The notes beneath the pieces were generated by a model. The model had not been told where the DNA came from and did not search any database. It saw only the letters and a list, made by a program, of their open reading frames with translations. A stretch of DNA of 36,032 nt, taken from NCBI GenBank assembly GCA_002407045.1, contig DHKB01000018.1, forward strand, positions 726 to 36,757, given 5' to 3'. The stretch is from Candidatus Bruticola papionis (GTDB lineage Bacteria; Vulcanimicrobiota; Xenobia; Xenobiales; Xenobiaceae). A program made the translations under genes and the position numbers. Shown here piece after piece: positions 8,411 to 16,338 of this stretch (within the stretch, counting starts at the first letter, position 1; each line of letters opens with the position of its first letter).

Positions 8411-8453
8411 AAAAAAAATTCCCGTCTCGTTAAAACGAGGCGGGAATTTTTTT
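8411..8453. terminator. Bidirectional intrinsic terminator between oadB and the Fic-fold gene
   Basis: AAAAAATTCCCGTCTCGT pairs with ACGAGGCGGGAATTTTTT across a TAAA loop, with one T-G pair in the stem. A-run and T-run flank the stem, so it can stop both oadGAB (+) and the Fic-fold gene (-). Confidence 0.9.
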
Positions 8454-8470
8454 GACCTTATAGTTAATAA

Positions 8471-9709
8471 CTAAATTAGAGGCTCGTAACTAAACTCTGG
8501 ATGGTCTACTGCGCCTTCACGCCTTCTATAGGCGGTATTGCGTCCTTTGCCTACTTTTTCCAAGAAACCAGATTCGCCACTAAGTTTTCCTAATACGGAT
8601 TCGATAGTAGGTACGCTAATTTCATAACACAAATCGTGGATAGCACTCTTGGTAAGCAAGACTTCATCGTTATAGAAAAGAGCCTTAATGCATTTGGCTT
8701 TGCGATCGCGCCCACCTAAAGGAAGCAAGCGATAGAAGAAGTAACGGAAAGCCAAAGAGAGATGTTTCAAACAATACTCAGTAAAAGGCACATAGTCGTT
8801 GTTGCCAACATGCCAACCGCTAATACTTTCGCGGAAAGCAGAGTTGAAATAATCGTTGCCGCCCAAACGCTCGGAAACCAAATCGTAACTTATATAACGA
8901 TAAACTGGATAGCCGCTTTTAGCTAAAAGAAGCATAAGCAACAATTGTGCCACTAATAAGTTGCCAAAAGAGCTATTAAAAGGACTTACACACAAGAAGT
9001 CTACAATAAAGCGCGGGATCAGCACCAAAGGATCGTAGTATTCAGAGACTTCCAAGAAGCTCTTACAAGTATCAGACAAAGCTAATCTGACATCACGAGC
9101 CGAAATAGCTTGCATGATGATCGTGCCGCCTTTGAACTCGTTGCCATTTATAGCAAAGAGAGGGAAACCACTGCTCTGAACTTGCAAATAACGAGCTCCA
9201 TTATCGTGCTCCATAGAAGAGCCGTAAGCGAAACTTTGCTCGCGATAAGCAGGCCAAATCTCTCCATTATCACTCTGACGCGGATTGATTGAGCGATATA
9301 AGTCGACTATAGAGTCGACTGACAGTTCAAATTTTTCAGCTTCGCGCAAGCGCAAAAACGCTTTAGCGTATAATCTAATCTGAAGTTTTCTCTCTTCTTC
9401 AGGAGTAAGCTCAACGTCTTTGGGAACTGGATTGTATTTCTCCGCAAAATCAGGAGAATTTAACTCTTCCTCGAGCTCTTGCCTTTCGGAATCATTTAAC
9501 TCTTCTACGCCTAAAGCACGCTGGCAAAAGAATTCCACATTCTTAATAATGGTGCTGACAGGCAAGTCGGCAAGAACTGCAGGAGCAATGTCCGCCACAA
9601 CGTCTTGCTTTCCCTTAGATTCATGGACGTCATTAACAAGACGGAAAAGGTTCGTAGAAATGTTGCAGACCTCTTTACCCAAAGGTCTGGAATAACTGAA
9701 AGAACGCAT
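8471..9709 (-). CDS. Fic-fold protein with destroyed catalytic motif
   Basis: Active Fic enzymes transfer AMP or another phosphate-containing group to target proteins using HxFx(D/E)GNGRxxR. The 412-residue product matches a clostridial-type Fic subfamily around that site: 'DPLVLIPRFIVDFLCVSPFN' at about 226-245, then 'LLLMLLLAKSGYPVYRYIS', 'GWHVGNNDYVPF', and a C-terminal winged-helix-like segment. Where the family has HPFNDGNGRMSR, this protein has SPFNSSFGNLLV (242-253). The catalytic His is Ser, the acidic residue is Ser, and both Arg positions are lost, although the surrounding fold is well kept. AMP transfer is therefore unlikely; a binding or regulatory role is possible. There is no stop or frameshift. 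No antitoxin gene is adjacent. Start: ATG with GAGG 7 bases upstream. Confidence 0.85.
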   Translation of the reverse strand: MRSFSYSRPLGKEVCNISTNLFRLVNDVHESKGKQDVVADIAPAVLADLPVSTIIKNVEFFCQRALGVEELNDSERQELEEELNSPDFAEKYNPVPKDVELTPEEERKLQIRLYAKAFLRLREAEKFELSVDSIVDLYRSINPRQSDNGEIWPAYREQSFAYGSSMEHDNGARYLQVQSSGFPLFAINGNEFKGGTIIMQAISARDVRLALSDTCKSFLEVSEYYDPLVLIPRFIVDFLCVSPFNSSFGNLLVAQLLLMLLLAKSGYPVYRYISYDLVSERLGGNDYFNSAFRESISGWHVGNNDYVPFTEYCLKHLSLAFRYFFYRLLPLGGRDRKAKCIKALFYNDEVLLTKSAIHDLCYEISVPTIESVLGKLSGESGFLEKVGKGRNTAYRRREGAVDHPEFSYEPLI

Positions 9710-9791
9710 TGCTAGCCTCTGTCTCCTACTCTAAAAGGCTCTATAGCTTTTCTCTGCTGCTGAGATGTCTTTCATAGGCAGCTTTCGCGTT

Positions 9792-9800
9792 ATTATATCA
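9792..9800 (-). promoter_or_regulatory. Extended -10 promoter element for the Fic-fold gene
   Basis: The minus strand reads TGATATAAT, a perfect extended -10 about 83 bases before the ATG at 9709. It sits in AT-rich sequence. It is identical to the element proposed for oadGAB. Confidence 0.45.
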
Positions 9801-9880
9801 CATTTAATAAATAATTTTTACTTTTTAGGCCTAATTTAGGCATTTATTTTTATATTAGCAATACAACTTAGTTAGAAGAC

Positions 9881-9914
9881 AAAAAAAGCGCAGAGCTTTT
9901 ACCGCCCTGCGCTC
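9881..9914 (-). terminator. Intrinsic terminator after the first RTX-peptidase gene
   Basis: On the minus strand AGCGCAG pairs with CTGCGCT (9907-9913 with 9887-9893), with an extra inner GC pair, and is followed by a run of seven T (9881-9887). It lies about 70 bases after the stop at 9982. Confidence 0.85.
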
Positions 9915-9981
9915 TAGATGAAACTATTTTACTATGCAGAAATAGTTTTTTTAATAAATGTCATATGCAAGTTTATGCAAA

Positions 9982-11631
9982 CTAATACCTATCTCTACGC
10001 GTCAAATCGAGAGCAGCTCTGAGGTCATTTTCAGAAATGCCTTCAGGGTTCATTTGCACTTGATCGGTAACTTCGCCTAACCCTACAGCTTGCAACTCAG
10101 CGGCACTTACTCCTCCACTTTTTGCTCTGGTTCCATCATAGTTGAAAAGACGATCATCTAAAATACCAGCACCTGCATCATAAGAGTGGGACATTTCGTG
10201 GAACATGCCAACTACCGGCGGACGTTCACCCCAATCTTCACCAGTTATTCTAACTCGGGAGCGGTTATAGCCCACTGTAGAATCAGAGCCTCTGTTGGCG
10301 CTGCCATCATCTTTCAAAACAGCAGTATTGCCATTGTAGTAACAAATATTGCCTGCGTCAGTGCTTTTAATCGTTACTTTACGACCATTGTCACTTAAAC
10401 CATCATACATGGCCTGGCCAGGCTTTATAGAAGCCAAAGTGTCTAAATCTGATTGCACTCTAGCAGTAAAACCTTCGTCACCTTCAATTTTAATCTTGCG
10501 AGGTATTTTAGCTGACTCTAAATTTTCAATTTTGCTATCTTCGTTAGCATTGACGGTGTCTTTTTTATCAGCGGTTACTTTGTTGACGCCTACTCCAGCA
10601 TTGATAGTATCTTCTCCAGCTCCTCCGGCCATAACATCATCGCCAGTACCACCATTTACTTTATCATTACCTACGCCACCAAATAATTTATCATTACCAG
10701 CGCCACCGTTTATAGTGTCGTTGCCTCGTCCGCCGTCGATATAGTCGTCGCCAGCACCGCCATTTATTTTGTCGTCACCATCTAAACCGTAAATAACATC
10801 GTTACCAGCGCCACCATTAATGGTATCTTGACCAAAACCGCCCTCTAAATAGTCGTCGCCATTGCCACCATTGATAATATTGCCTCTGACAGCATGCTCT
10901 TGCTCATCGTTGCCAGTAACTTTGTCCCAGAGACGCTGGAAGACGTTGCGTTTATCTTCCCTTACAGATTCGCCTTCTTTATAATCAAGCTGATTGGCGA
11001 CAACTAAATCGTCACCATCTTTAGTGCTGATATTGTTGGCGCCATAATTGTCATAAACAGTATCGTGACCTTGGCTAGTTACAATAGTATCGTCACCCTT
11101 ACCACCGACAATATTTAAAGCCATTCTGATATCGTCATCGGCGAAAATATTATCGTTGCCTGCTCCGCCATCAATAATTAAACGGTAAGCTTCTGAAGAG
11201 GTAAATTCTTGCTCTTGACCATCAACATTAACTACTAAACCACCGCCAGTGCGCCTGGAAATATGGATTTGGTTATCGGCGCTAGAAGCTTTCAAAACAG
11301 TATAATCACTTAAATCTACTTCGCTGCGGTCTTCACTACCAGCCAAGGCATAGGCCATTTCTTGGACGTCGGAACCTTCTTTATAAGCAGAAGCGTCAGT
11401 TACAGTAAAAGGCTTTTGCGAGCTTTTAAAACTAGCATTATTGACCAAAGTAGCTTCGGAGGAAAGCTTTACATCCTCTTTACTACCCTCTTCGGCTTTA
11501 GCACTGGGAAGAGCATGTTTTCTTAAAGCAGCAAAAGTGAGAGAAGCTTTGCTCTTTACAGAGTCGGTATTTTGCTGCTGCGTAGAAGCAGAAGCTTTAT
11601 AAGCACTTCTATTTACCGAATTTATACTCAT
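9982..11631 (-). CDS. RTX-repeat protein with C-terminal M91-type zinc peptidase domain (copy 1)
   Basis: The product has 549 residues. The first 65 are Ser/Gln/Lys-rich without a hydrophobic signal peptide. A middle domain (about 75-190) is shared with the next gene. From about residue 245 come some 11 RTX nonapeptides of the GGxGxDxxx type ('GGAGNDVIY', 'GGRGNDTIN'), which bind Ca2+ and fold as a beta-roll. The C-terminal 150 residues end with 'GMFHEMSHSYDAGAG', whose HExxH (478-482) is a zinc site, and 'AAELQAVGLG', whose Glu may be the third ligand. This pattern resembles peptidase family M91 (type III effectors NleD and HopH1). RTX proteins normally carry a type I secretion signal at the C-terminus, but here the peptidase is there. 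Start: ATG at 11631 with GAGGT upstream, aligned with the paralogue's N-terminus. Confidence 0.85.
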   Translation of the reverse strand: MSINSVNRSAYKASASTQQQNTDSVKSKASLTFAALRKHALPSAKAEEGSKEDVKLSSEATLVNNASFKSSQKPFTVTDASAYKEGSDVQEMAYALAGSEDRSEVDLSDYTVLKASSADNQIHISRRTGGGLVVNVDGQEQEFTSSEAYRLIIDGGAGNDNIFADDDIRMALNIVGGKGDDTIVTSQGHDTVYDNYGANNISTKDGDDLVVANQLDYKEGESVREDKRNVFQRLWDKVTGNDEQEHAVRGNIINGGNGDDYLEGGFGQDTINGGAGNDVIYGLDGDDKINGGAGDDYIDGGRGNDTINGGAGNDKLFGGVGNDKVNGGTGDDVMAGGAGEDTINAGVGVNKVTADKKDTVNANEDSKIENLESAKIPRKIKIEGDEGFTARVQSDLDTLASIKPGQAMYDGLSDNGRKVTIKSTDAGNICYYNGNTAVLKDDGSANRGSDSTVGYNRSRVRITGEDWGERPPVVGMFHEMSHSYDAGAGILDDRLFNYDGTRAKSGGVSAAELQAVGLGEVTDQVQMNPEGISENDLRAALDLTRRDRY

Positions 11632-11776
11632 TATATTTTTTACCTCGCTATAAAATTGCCAAAGCCGACCTAATATCCCTAAGTATCGTCCAAGCTTCTG
11701 CACAAATACTTCTTTATTTTCACGACTTTACAGCTTTTTGGCAAGTTTCTAAAGCCACTGTTAATAAAAAAATTAC

Positions 11777-11810
11777 AAAAAAAACGGCTCGCTTCTTAAG
11801 AAACGAACCG
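11777..11810 (-). terminator. Intrinsic terminator between the two RTX-peptidase genes
   Basis: Read on the minus strand, 11810 to 11785 is a 26-base near-palindrome (CGGTTCGTTTCTT then AAGAAGCGAGCCG), followed by eight T. The two imperfect positions are G-U pairs only in the minus-strand RNA, so the hairpin is built for that strand. Copy 1 therefore probably has its own promoter in 11632-11776. Confidence 0.88.
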
Positions 11811-11833
11811 CTGCAACTTAGAGGCTATAAAAA

Positions 11834-13651
11834 CTAGTATTTATCTCTTCGTTCTAAGTTGAGAGCTTTGCGCAAAGCATTTTCAGAAATGCCCTCGGGA
11901 TTCATTTGCACGTCATCGCTAACATCACCTAAACCCACGGCTTGAAGCTCAGCAGCTTTGACGCCACCATTATCAGCATTTTCAGCTTGAGTACCATCAT
12001 AATTGAAGTAGCGGCCGTCTAATATACCAGCGCCAGCATCATAAGAGTGAGACATCTCATGATACATACCTACAATAGGCGGACGTTTGCCCCAACCATC
12101 ACCATTAATTAAAGTGCGAGTGCGATTGTAAGCCACAGTAGAATCGGAACCATAGCTGGCACTGCCATCTTCTTTTAAAGTGGCTCCCTCTTGATAGTAA
12201 GAGCAATAGTTACCAGCGTCAGTATCGACAATATTTACACTTTTGCCATTGGCCTCTAAAGCATTAAGCATAGTTTGGCCAGTAGATAAAGCAGCCAAAG
12301 AAGCTAAGTCGGATTGCACTTTCTCAGTAAAGCCCATATTACCGTTGTTACCCGTTACTGGAGCAGAGGTGCTACCGTGAATAGCATTAACGGTAATATT
12401 TTCAGGTATATCAATAGATTCTACGTAAGAAGTTTGGCTATTTTCGCCTGTTCTTACTTTGTCGGCGGAATCGGCAGTAATTTTGTTCTTGCCTTCACCA
12501 ACTTTGATAGAATCGCTGCCGCGGCCGCCAACCATAACATTGTCACCGCTGCCAGCTTTAATTACATCATCGCCATTGCCACCAAAAGCGATATTGTTGC
12601 CGGAACCGACATTGATATCGTCGTTGCCTTTGCCGCCGTCGACGTAGTCATCGCCACCTTCAGCTCTGATAATATCATCGCCATTTAAGCCATAGATAAC
12701 ATTATCGCCACTGCCACCTCGGATATAATCATTGCCGAGTCCACCTTCGATATAGTCATCACTGTCACCACCATCAATGATATTACCATCGACAGTTTGC
12801 TCTTCATAACTTGATTTACCGGTAATTTTATCAAACAACTTGCGGAAGAAGCCCCTATTGTCGACCGTAGTTTGACTATGCTCGCCAGGGATATAGTCAA
12901 GCTGGTTAGCAATAATAGTATCGCTTCCATCTTTGGTGCTGATATTGTTGGCTCCATAGTTGTCATATACGGTATCGTTGCCTTTAGCCGTGGTAATAGT
13001 ATCGTTACCTAAACCACCAACGATTTGCAAGTCGGCCTCAACATCTTTGTCAGCAATGATTTTGTCGTTGCCATCACTACCATCAATAATTAAATTGCGA
13101 GCTTCTTCGGCACTAAACTCCTTCTCTTTGCCATCGACATTGACAATAATGCCGCCATCTTCGCCTTTAGAAATGTGAATTTCATTATTGGCGTCAGAAG
13201 CTTTGAGGACACTAATTTCGCTTAAATCGGCCTCGGCACGGTCGCGAGATTCAACCATTTTGTAAGCCAGCTCTTTGACATCGGAACCGTCTTCGTAAGA
13301 AGAAGCGTCGGTCATAGTGAAAGGAGCTTGGCTCTCTTGGTCTGACTCGTCGACAATAGTAGTCTGTTCAGAAACAGAAACTGAACCGCCCTCTTCGCTA
13401 TCTTGAGCGGCCATATCCTCTTCAAGCTCGGCAACACGCTCTTTACTGAGAGCTTCAGATTTAAAACCAACGTTGACAGAGTTAGCCTGATGAGAAATTT
13501 TTACTTCATCTTGAGAAGTAGAAGTTTTTTCCGATTTGCTACTCTGGGATTGAGAGGAAATATTTTGCCGCTGTTTGATAGATTGGACCTGTTGCTCTCT
13601 AATACGCTCGGTATTTTTACGAGAATTGCTGCTTACTGAACTGACACTCAT
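11834..13651 (-). CDS. RTX-repeat protein with C-terminal M91-type zinc peptidase domain (copy 2)
   Basis: This 605-residue protein is a full-length paralogue of the neighbour at 9982-11631. It has the same Ser/Gln-rich N-terminus without signal peptide, the same middle domain ('PFTMTDASSYEDGSDVKELA'), about 11 RTX units in the same register, and the same C-terminal domain. That domain has 'GMYHEMSHSYDAGAG' (HExxH at 531-535) and 'AAELQAVGLG'. The RTX block is more worn than in copy 1: several units lack the GG or the ligand Asp ('VGSGNNIAF', 'AGSGDNVMV'), so fewer Ca2+ sites are expected. The N-terminal linker is longer and rich in Ser, Glu and Gln. Start: ATG at 13651 with AAGAG upstream. 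No ABC exporter, adaptor or TolC-like gene is in the window, so the secretion route is unknown. Confidence 0.85.
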   Translation of the reverse strand: MSVSSVSSNSRKNTERIREQQVQSIKQRQNISSQSQSSKSEKTSTSQDEVKISHQANSVNVGFKSEALSKERVAELEEDMAAQDSEEGGSVSVSEQTTIVDESDQESQAPFTMTDASSYEDGSDVKELAYKMVESRDRAEADLSEISVLKASDANNEIHISKGEDGGIIVNVDGKEKEFSAEEARNLIIDGSDGNDKIIADKDVEADLQIVGGLGNDTITTAKGNDTVYDNYGANNISTKDGSDTIIANQLDYIPGEHSQTTVDNRGFFRKLFDKITGKSSYEEQTVDGNIIDGGDSDDYIEGGLGNDYIRGGSGDNVIYGLNGDDIIRAEGGDDYVDGGKGNDDINVGSGNNIAFGGNGDDVIKAGSGDNVMVGGRGSDSIKVGEGKNKITADSADKVRTGENSQTSYVESIDIPENITVNAIHGSTSAPVTGNNGNMGFTEKVQSDLASLAALSTGQTMLNALEANGKSVNIVDTDAGNYCSYYQEGATLKEDGSASYGSDSTVAYNRTRTLINGDGWGKRPPIVGMYHEMSHSYDAGAGILDGRYFNYDGTQAENADNGGVKAAELQAVGLGDVSDDVQMNPEGISENALRKALNLERRDKY

Positions 13652-13685
13652 GCTTCAAACTCTTTCTATCTAGCTTTTTTAACCA

Positions 13686-13713
13686 CTTAAGAATCGCTAA
13701 AGCGACTCTTAAG
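13686..13713 (-). promoter_or_regulatory. Leader hairpin upstream of RTX-peptidase copy 2
   Basis: On the minus strand CTTAAGAGTCGC and GCGATTCTTAAG pair over a four-base TTTA loop, with one G-U pair. The hairpin ends 34 bases before the ATG and lacks a T-run. CTTAAGAG-like sequence recurs near 13749. It may be an RNA stability element or an operator. Confidence 0.45.
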
Positions 13714-13822
13714 AGTATGGTCATATTTTAAAAGCTAAAAACAAAAACTTAAGAGAATACTCACGACAAAAAAGTATTTAAACTAGAGGTTATTAGGGAA
13801 AATTAGGAATAAATAAACGAAC

Positions 13823-14443
13823 TTAAAGCTTGACTGTTAAAGATCCAGACTCACAATCGATAAAGACATCAAAATTGCGCTCCAGTAAATTACCTATTAA
13901 CTCTCTGTTGGTGCGCTCGTCCCTATTTTTAGCTACAAAACTGCGTCCTATCTCTACAAAATATTTGCTTAATATTTCTTCGTCGCTCAAAGCTTTAAGT
14001 TCAGCATTTTCTGCAAAAACACCACCTTTAAGCTTGGCAAAAAGCTCGGAAGGGACTGAAAAGACCTCTTGATCGTGAGCGGCCATATATTCTTTATAGG
14101 CCGAAGCAGGCTCTCCAGGAATGCCCAATTGAGAAGCGGCACCCAACCAAATATTATTATCGACAATAACTTTTGCCTGCTCGTGAGTAGCTTTGTCTTC
14201 TATATTGAGAAGCAAAAACGTCACTTGGGTTGATGCTTGGCGATAACGACGTTGACGAGGATTTTTGGCCACAGTTTGCTTAACCTCCGAATTTTGCTTG
14301 TCGATTGTTACTGAAGAGGTAGCTGACTCTCCTGAAGCTGAAGCAGGGAAAACATTTTTTTCTTCAGTCTGAGCGGAAGAATGGGTATTGCAACCGCCCA
14401 AAAGTATTAAACCGAACATGAATCCGATACAAATTTTCTTCAA
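13823..14443 (-). CDS. Predicted lipoprotein of unknown function
   Basis: The 206-residue product has a type II signal peptide: MKK, a hydrophobic stretch, and the lipobox LLGGC with Cys18 as the lipidated residue. After a Ser/Thr/Glu-rich linker comes a basic 'RQRRYRQAS' patch and a soluble domain of about 135 residues ('VTFLLLNIEDKATHEQAKVI' to the end), mainly helical by appearance. I do not recognise the family. It lies upstream of the two RTX-peptidase genes on the same strand with a 171-base gap and no obvious terminator. A link to their export, activation or self-protection is possible, but only position suggests it. Confidence 0.7.
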   Translation of the reverse strand: MKKICIGFMFGLILLGGCNTHSSAQTEEKNVFPASASGESATSSVTIDKQNSEVKQTVAKNPRQRRYRQASTQVTFLLLNIEDKATHEQAKVIVDNNIWLGAASQLGIPGEPASAYKEYMAAHDQEVFSVPSELFAKLKGGVFAENAELKALSDEEILSKYFVEIGRSFVAKNRDERTNRELIGNLLERNFDVFIDCESGSLTVKL

Positions 14444-14548
14444 AACAGCCTCCCAACAGAAAATAGCTGAATGTAGAACTTCAGCAGCGCTGCAAGCGGC
14501 TATATTCGCTTTTCGCTAATAGATGTTCCGTATACTCCTAAAAAACGA

Positions 14549-14600
14549 TAAAAAAATCCCCTTTAGCGAAATTTATCGAATAAATTTGCTTAAGGGGATT
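14549..14600 (-). terminator. Intrinsic terminator after the DUF47 gene
   Basis: On the minus strand a long stem (AATCCCCTTAAGC with the matching segment at 14555-14576, one mismatch and one bulge) is followed by a run of T from the A-run at 14551-14556. It closes the five-gene minus-strand operon that begins near 19042. Confidence 0.85.
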
Positions 14601-14636
14601 CACCTAAAAAGCTATAATCAATAGCCTAAAGGTTAT

Positions 14637-15254
14637 TTAGGCATACTTCAAAACGATGCTTTCCAGCACATCCATTACGTCTTTGCACTTATCACTAACG
14701 CTTTCTAAGCTGGAATAAATTTCTTTCCACTTAATGAGCTCAATGGCGTCTTTCTCATTTTTGAACAAGTCGGCCACAGCACTCTGTTCGACGTTATCAG
14801 CCTCGTGCTCCAAATCTTTAATACGACGGCGCAAATCGCTGACGTCGGTTAAAGCAATGAAGCGCTCAACAGCTTCATACATAATATTAGTAGCTTCTTT
14901 AATAATTTCAGCCAAACGTAAAGCTGCAGTAGTAGGCTTTTCTATTTGATAAGTTACCATACAAACGGCAGAAGCCTGAATAAAGTCGAGAATGTCGTCT
15001 AAGTTGGCGCTTAAAGCGTGGATATCTTCACGGTCGATGGGGGTAACAAAACTTTTAGCAATATCTCTGGCGATTTCGTGCACTACGTGATCGCCCTGAC
15101 GCTCCAACTCATTGAGAGCTTCCAAGTGAGCGCCCATGTTGTCGAAATCTTCCATCAAGTTGAGAAGCATGGCCCCAGCGTCTCTATCGAAGGAAGCCTG
15201 ACGCTCAAACTGCTGGAAAAAGCTGTCTTCTTTGGGCAAAAAGTTGAATTTCAC
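14637..15254 (-). CDS. DUF47 / PhoU-like putative phosphate transport regulator
   Basis: The 205-residue all-helical product matches the DUF47 (TIGR00153, PhoU-like) family: 'EDSFFQQFERQA' start, 'LERQGDHVVHEIARDI', 'FVTPIDREDIHALSANLDDI' and 'DLEHEADNV', with the paired acidic residues that bind metal clusters in PhoU-like folds. Such proteins usually sit beside a low-affinity Pit phosphate transporter and modulate it. No pit gene is in the window, so the partner is elsewhere or different. The start is GTG at 15254, whose G is shared with the TAG stop of the foldase gene (TAGTG), so translation is probably coupled. Confidence 0.85.
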   Translation of the reverse strand: MKFNFLPKEDSFFQQFERQASFDRDAGAMLLNLMEDFDNMGAHLEALNELERQGDHVVHEIARDIAKSFVTPIDREDIHALSANLDDILDFIQASAVCMVTYQIEKPTTAALRLAEIIKEATNIMYEAVERFIALTDVSDLRRRIKDLEHEADNVEQSAVADLFKNEKDAIELIKWKEIYSSLESVSDKCKDVMDVLESIVLKYA

Positions 15255-16213
15255 TATTTTTTCTCCTCTTGTGATTTGGGTCGTACTGTATCAGATCCGG
15301 CAAGCGATTCGTCTTTGTTAGAGGCGGTCGCTTCCGACTTACTTTCGGTCTTTTTGTCTTTTGCAGAAACTACCTTGGGTGCAGGCAAAAGGATTTCTAC
15401 TCCTGCCTGATTGCGCAGATTCTCCAAAAACGCTTGTAACTTTTCGGTAGCCATTACCTCCATAACTCGCAAACGCAAGTGTTCATAATCGGTAGTGCGG
15501 CTCTTTATCCAAAATAGATACCAGCCGCCACTGTTGGAGGCCATGGGAGTGCTTAAAGTTCCCACTTTTTGGGCAAACAATTCTTTGACACTTAAAGGAT
15601 CGAACGATTCTGTCAATTCTTGGCGAGTAACTCGACCTAAATTACCTCCAATATCTCTAGTCTGGAGGTCTAAAGAATGAACTAAAGCCATAGCCGAAAA
15701 TACATCTTCACCTTTTATGCGGCTGGATAATTCTTCTGCTTCAGCTTCTGAGCCTAACAAGATACCCTTCAATTCCATTTCTTCAAAGGCAGAAGCATGT
15801 TCGGAAAAATACTGTTTGCGCTCCGACTCGGGAATATCGCGCAAAATAAGTTTGTACATAGGTACGGAGCGGCGCAAATTTTCTTTCAGTTTGGCAACAT
15901 CAAGCTGGTTGGAGGCGACTAACTCTTGAGCATCAGGCCTTTTTTTATAGTCGGCAACCCAGTCTTGCAACTCAGCTTCGGAAACTGTGCACCCAGCCTT
16001 GGCTATGGCTTTATCTAGCAAGCGCTCGGTAATCATGTCTTGCAATGTATCGCGGCCAAAACGCTCACGCAACTCAGCATTTAACTGGCTCGAGCGAATA
16101 GTCTCTCCGGAAAACTTGGCCACTACCGGATCATTGGTCGGCTTGAAAAGGAAGAACGACTCAATTGCCACTACCGCCGATAGAGCGATTATTGTAAACG
16201 TCGAACGATCCAT
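15254..16213 (-). CDS. PpiC/SurA-type peptidyl-prolyl isomerase (foldase), membrane-anchored
   Basis: The 319-residue product has an N-terminal hydrophobic anchor ('FTIIALSAVVAIESFFLF') and then a SurA/PrsA-like chaperone region: 'VVAKFSGETIRSSQLNAEL', 'MITERLLDKAIAKAG' and 'VSEAELQDWV'. A degenerate parvulin rotamase domain follows at about 145-245, with 'GGNLGRVTRQEL' and 'GWYLFWIKSR'. The C-terminus (about 285-319) is charged and Lys/Ser/Glu-rich. Such proteins assist folding of exported proteins in the periplasm. The first two-thirds fit family length. The stop overlaps the next gene's start by one base, and the glycosyltransferase gene precedes it by 125 bases. Confidence 0.82.
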   Translation of the reverse strand: MDRSTFTIIALSAVVAIESFFLFKPTNDPVVAKFSGETIRSSQLNAELRERFGRDTLQDMITERLLDKAIAKAGCTVSEAELQDWVADYKKRPDAQELVASNQLDVAKLKENLRRSVPMYKLILRDIPESERKQYFSEHASAFEEMELKGILLGSEAEAEELSSRIKGEDVFSAMALVHSLDLQTRDIGGNLGRVTRQELTESFDPLSVKELFAQKVGTLSTPMASNSGGWYLFWIKSRTTDYEHLRLRVMEVMATEKLQAFLENLRNQAGVEILLPAPKVVSAKDKKTESKSEATASNKDESLAGSDTVRPKSQEEKK

Positions 16214-16338
16214 AGAACGGCCTTACGCTTCGCTTAAGCTGCGTTTCTTCCTTTTTTCTTTTATTCCGACCATAAAAAAAAGATCCGTCCAAAACTCTGC
16301 AGCTATAGCGTGCTTAAAACTTACAATTATCGACAATT

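Noticed and set aside
9921..9948. AAACTATTT / AAATAGTTT hairpin with T-run on the plus strand
   Set aside because: No plus-strand transcript needs to end here, and on the minus strand the T-run is on the wrong side. The following GC-rich hairpin is the better terminator.
10349..10744. Open frame on the plus strand opposite the RTX repeats, with a repeated PAPP/PTPP-like pattern
   Set aside because: The repetition is the mirror of the RTX GGxGxD codons on the other strand; no start signal is present.
10580..10860. Tandem DNA repeats that might suggest a CRISPR or satellite array
   Set aside because: Period is 27 bases (nine residues), in frame with the RTX units, and without spacers. It is coding repetition.
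15254..15254. Possible frameshift between the foldase and DUF47 genes
   Set aside because: The TAG and GTG share one base, both proteins are full length by family, and this is ordinary translational coupling.
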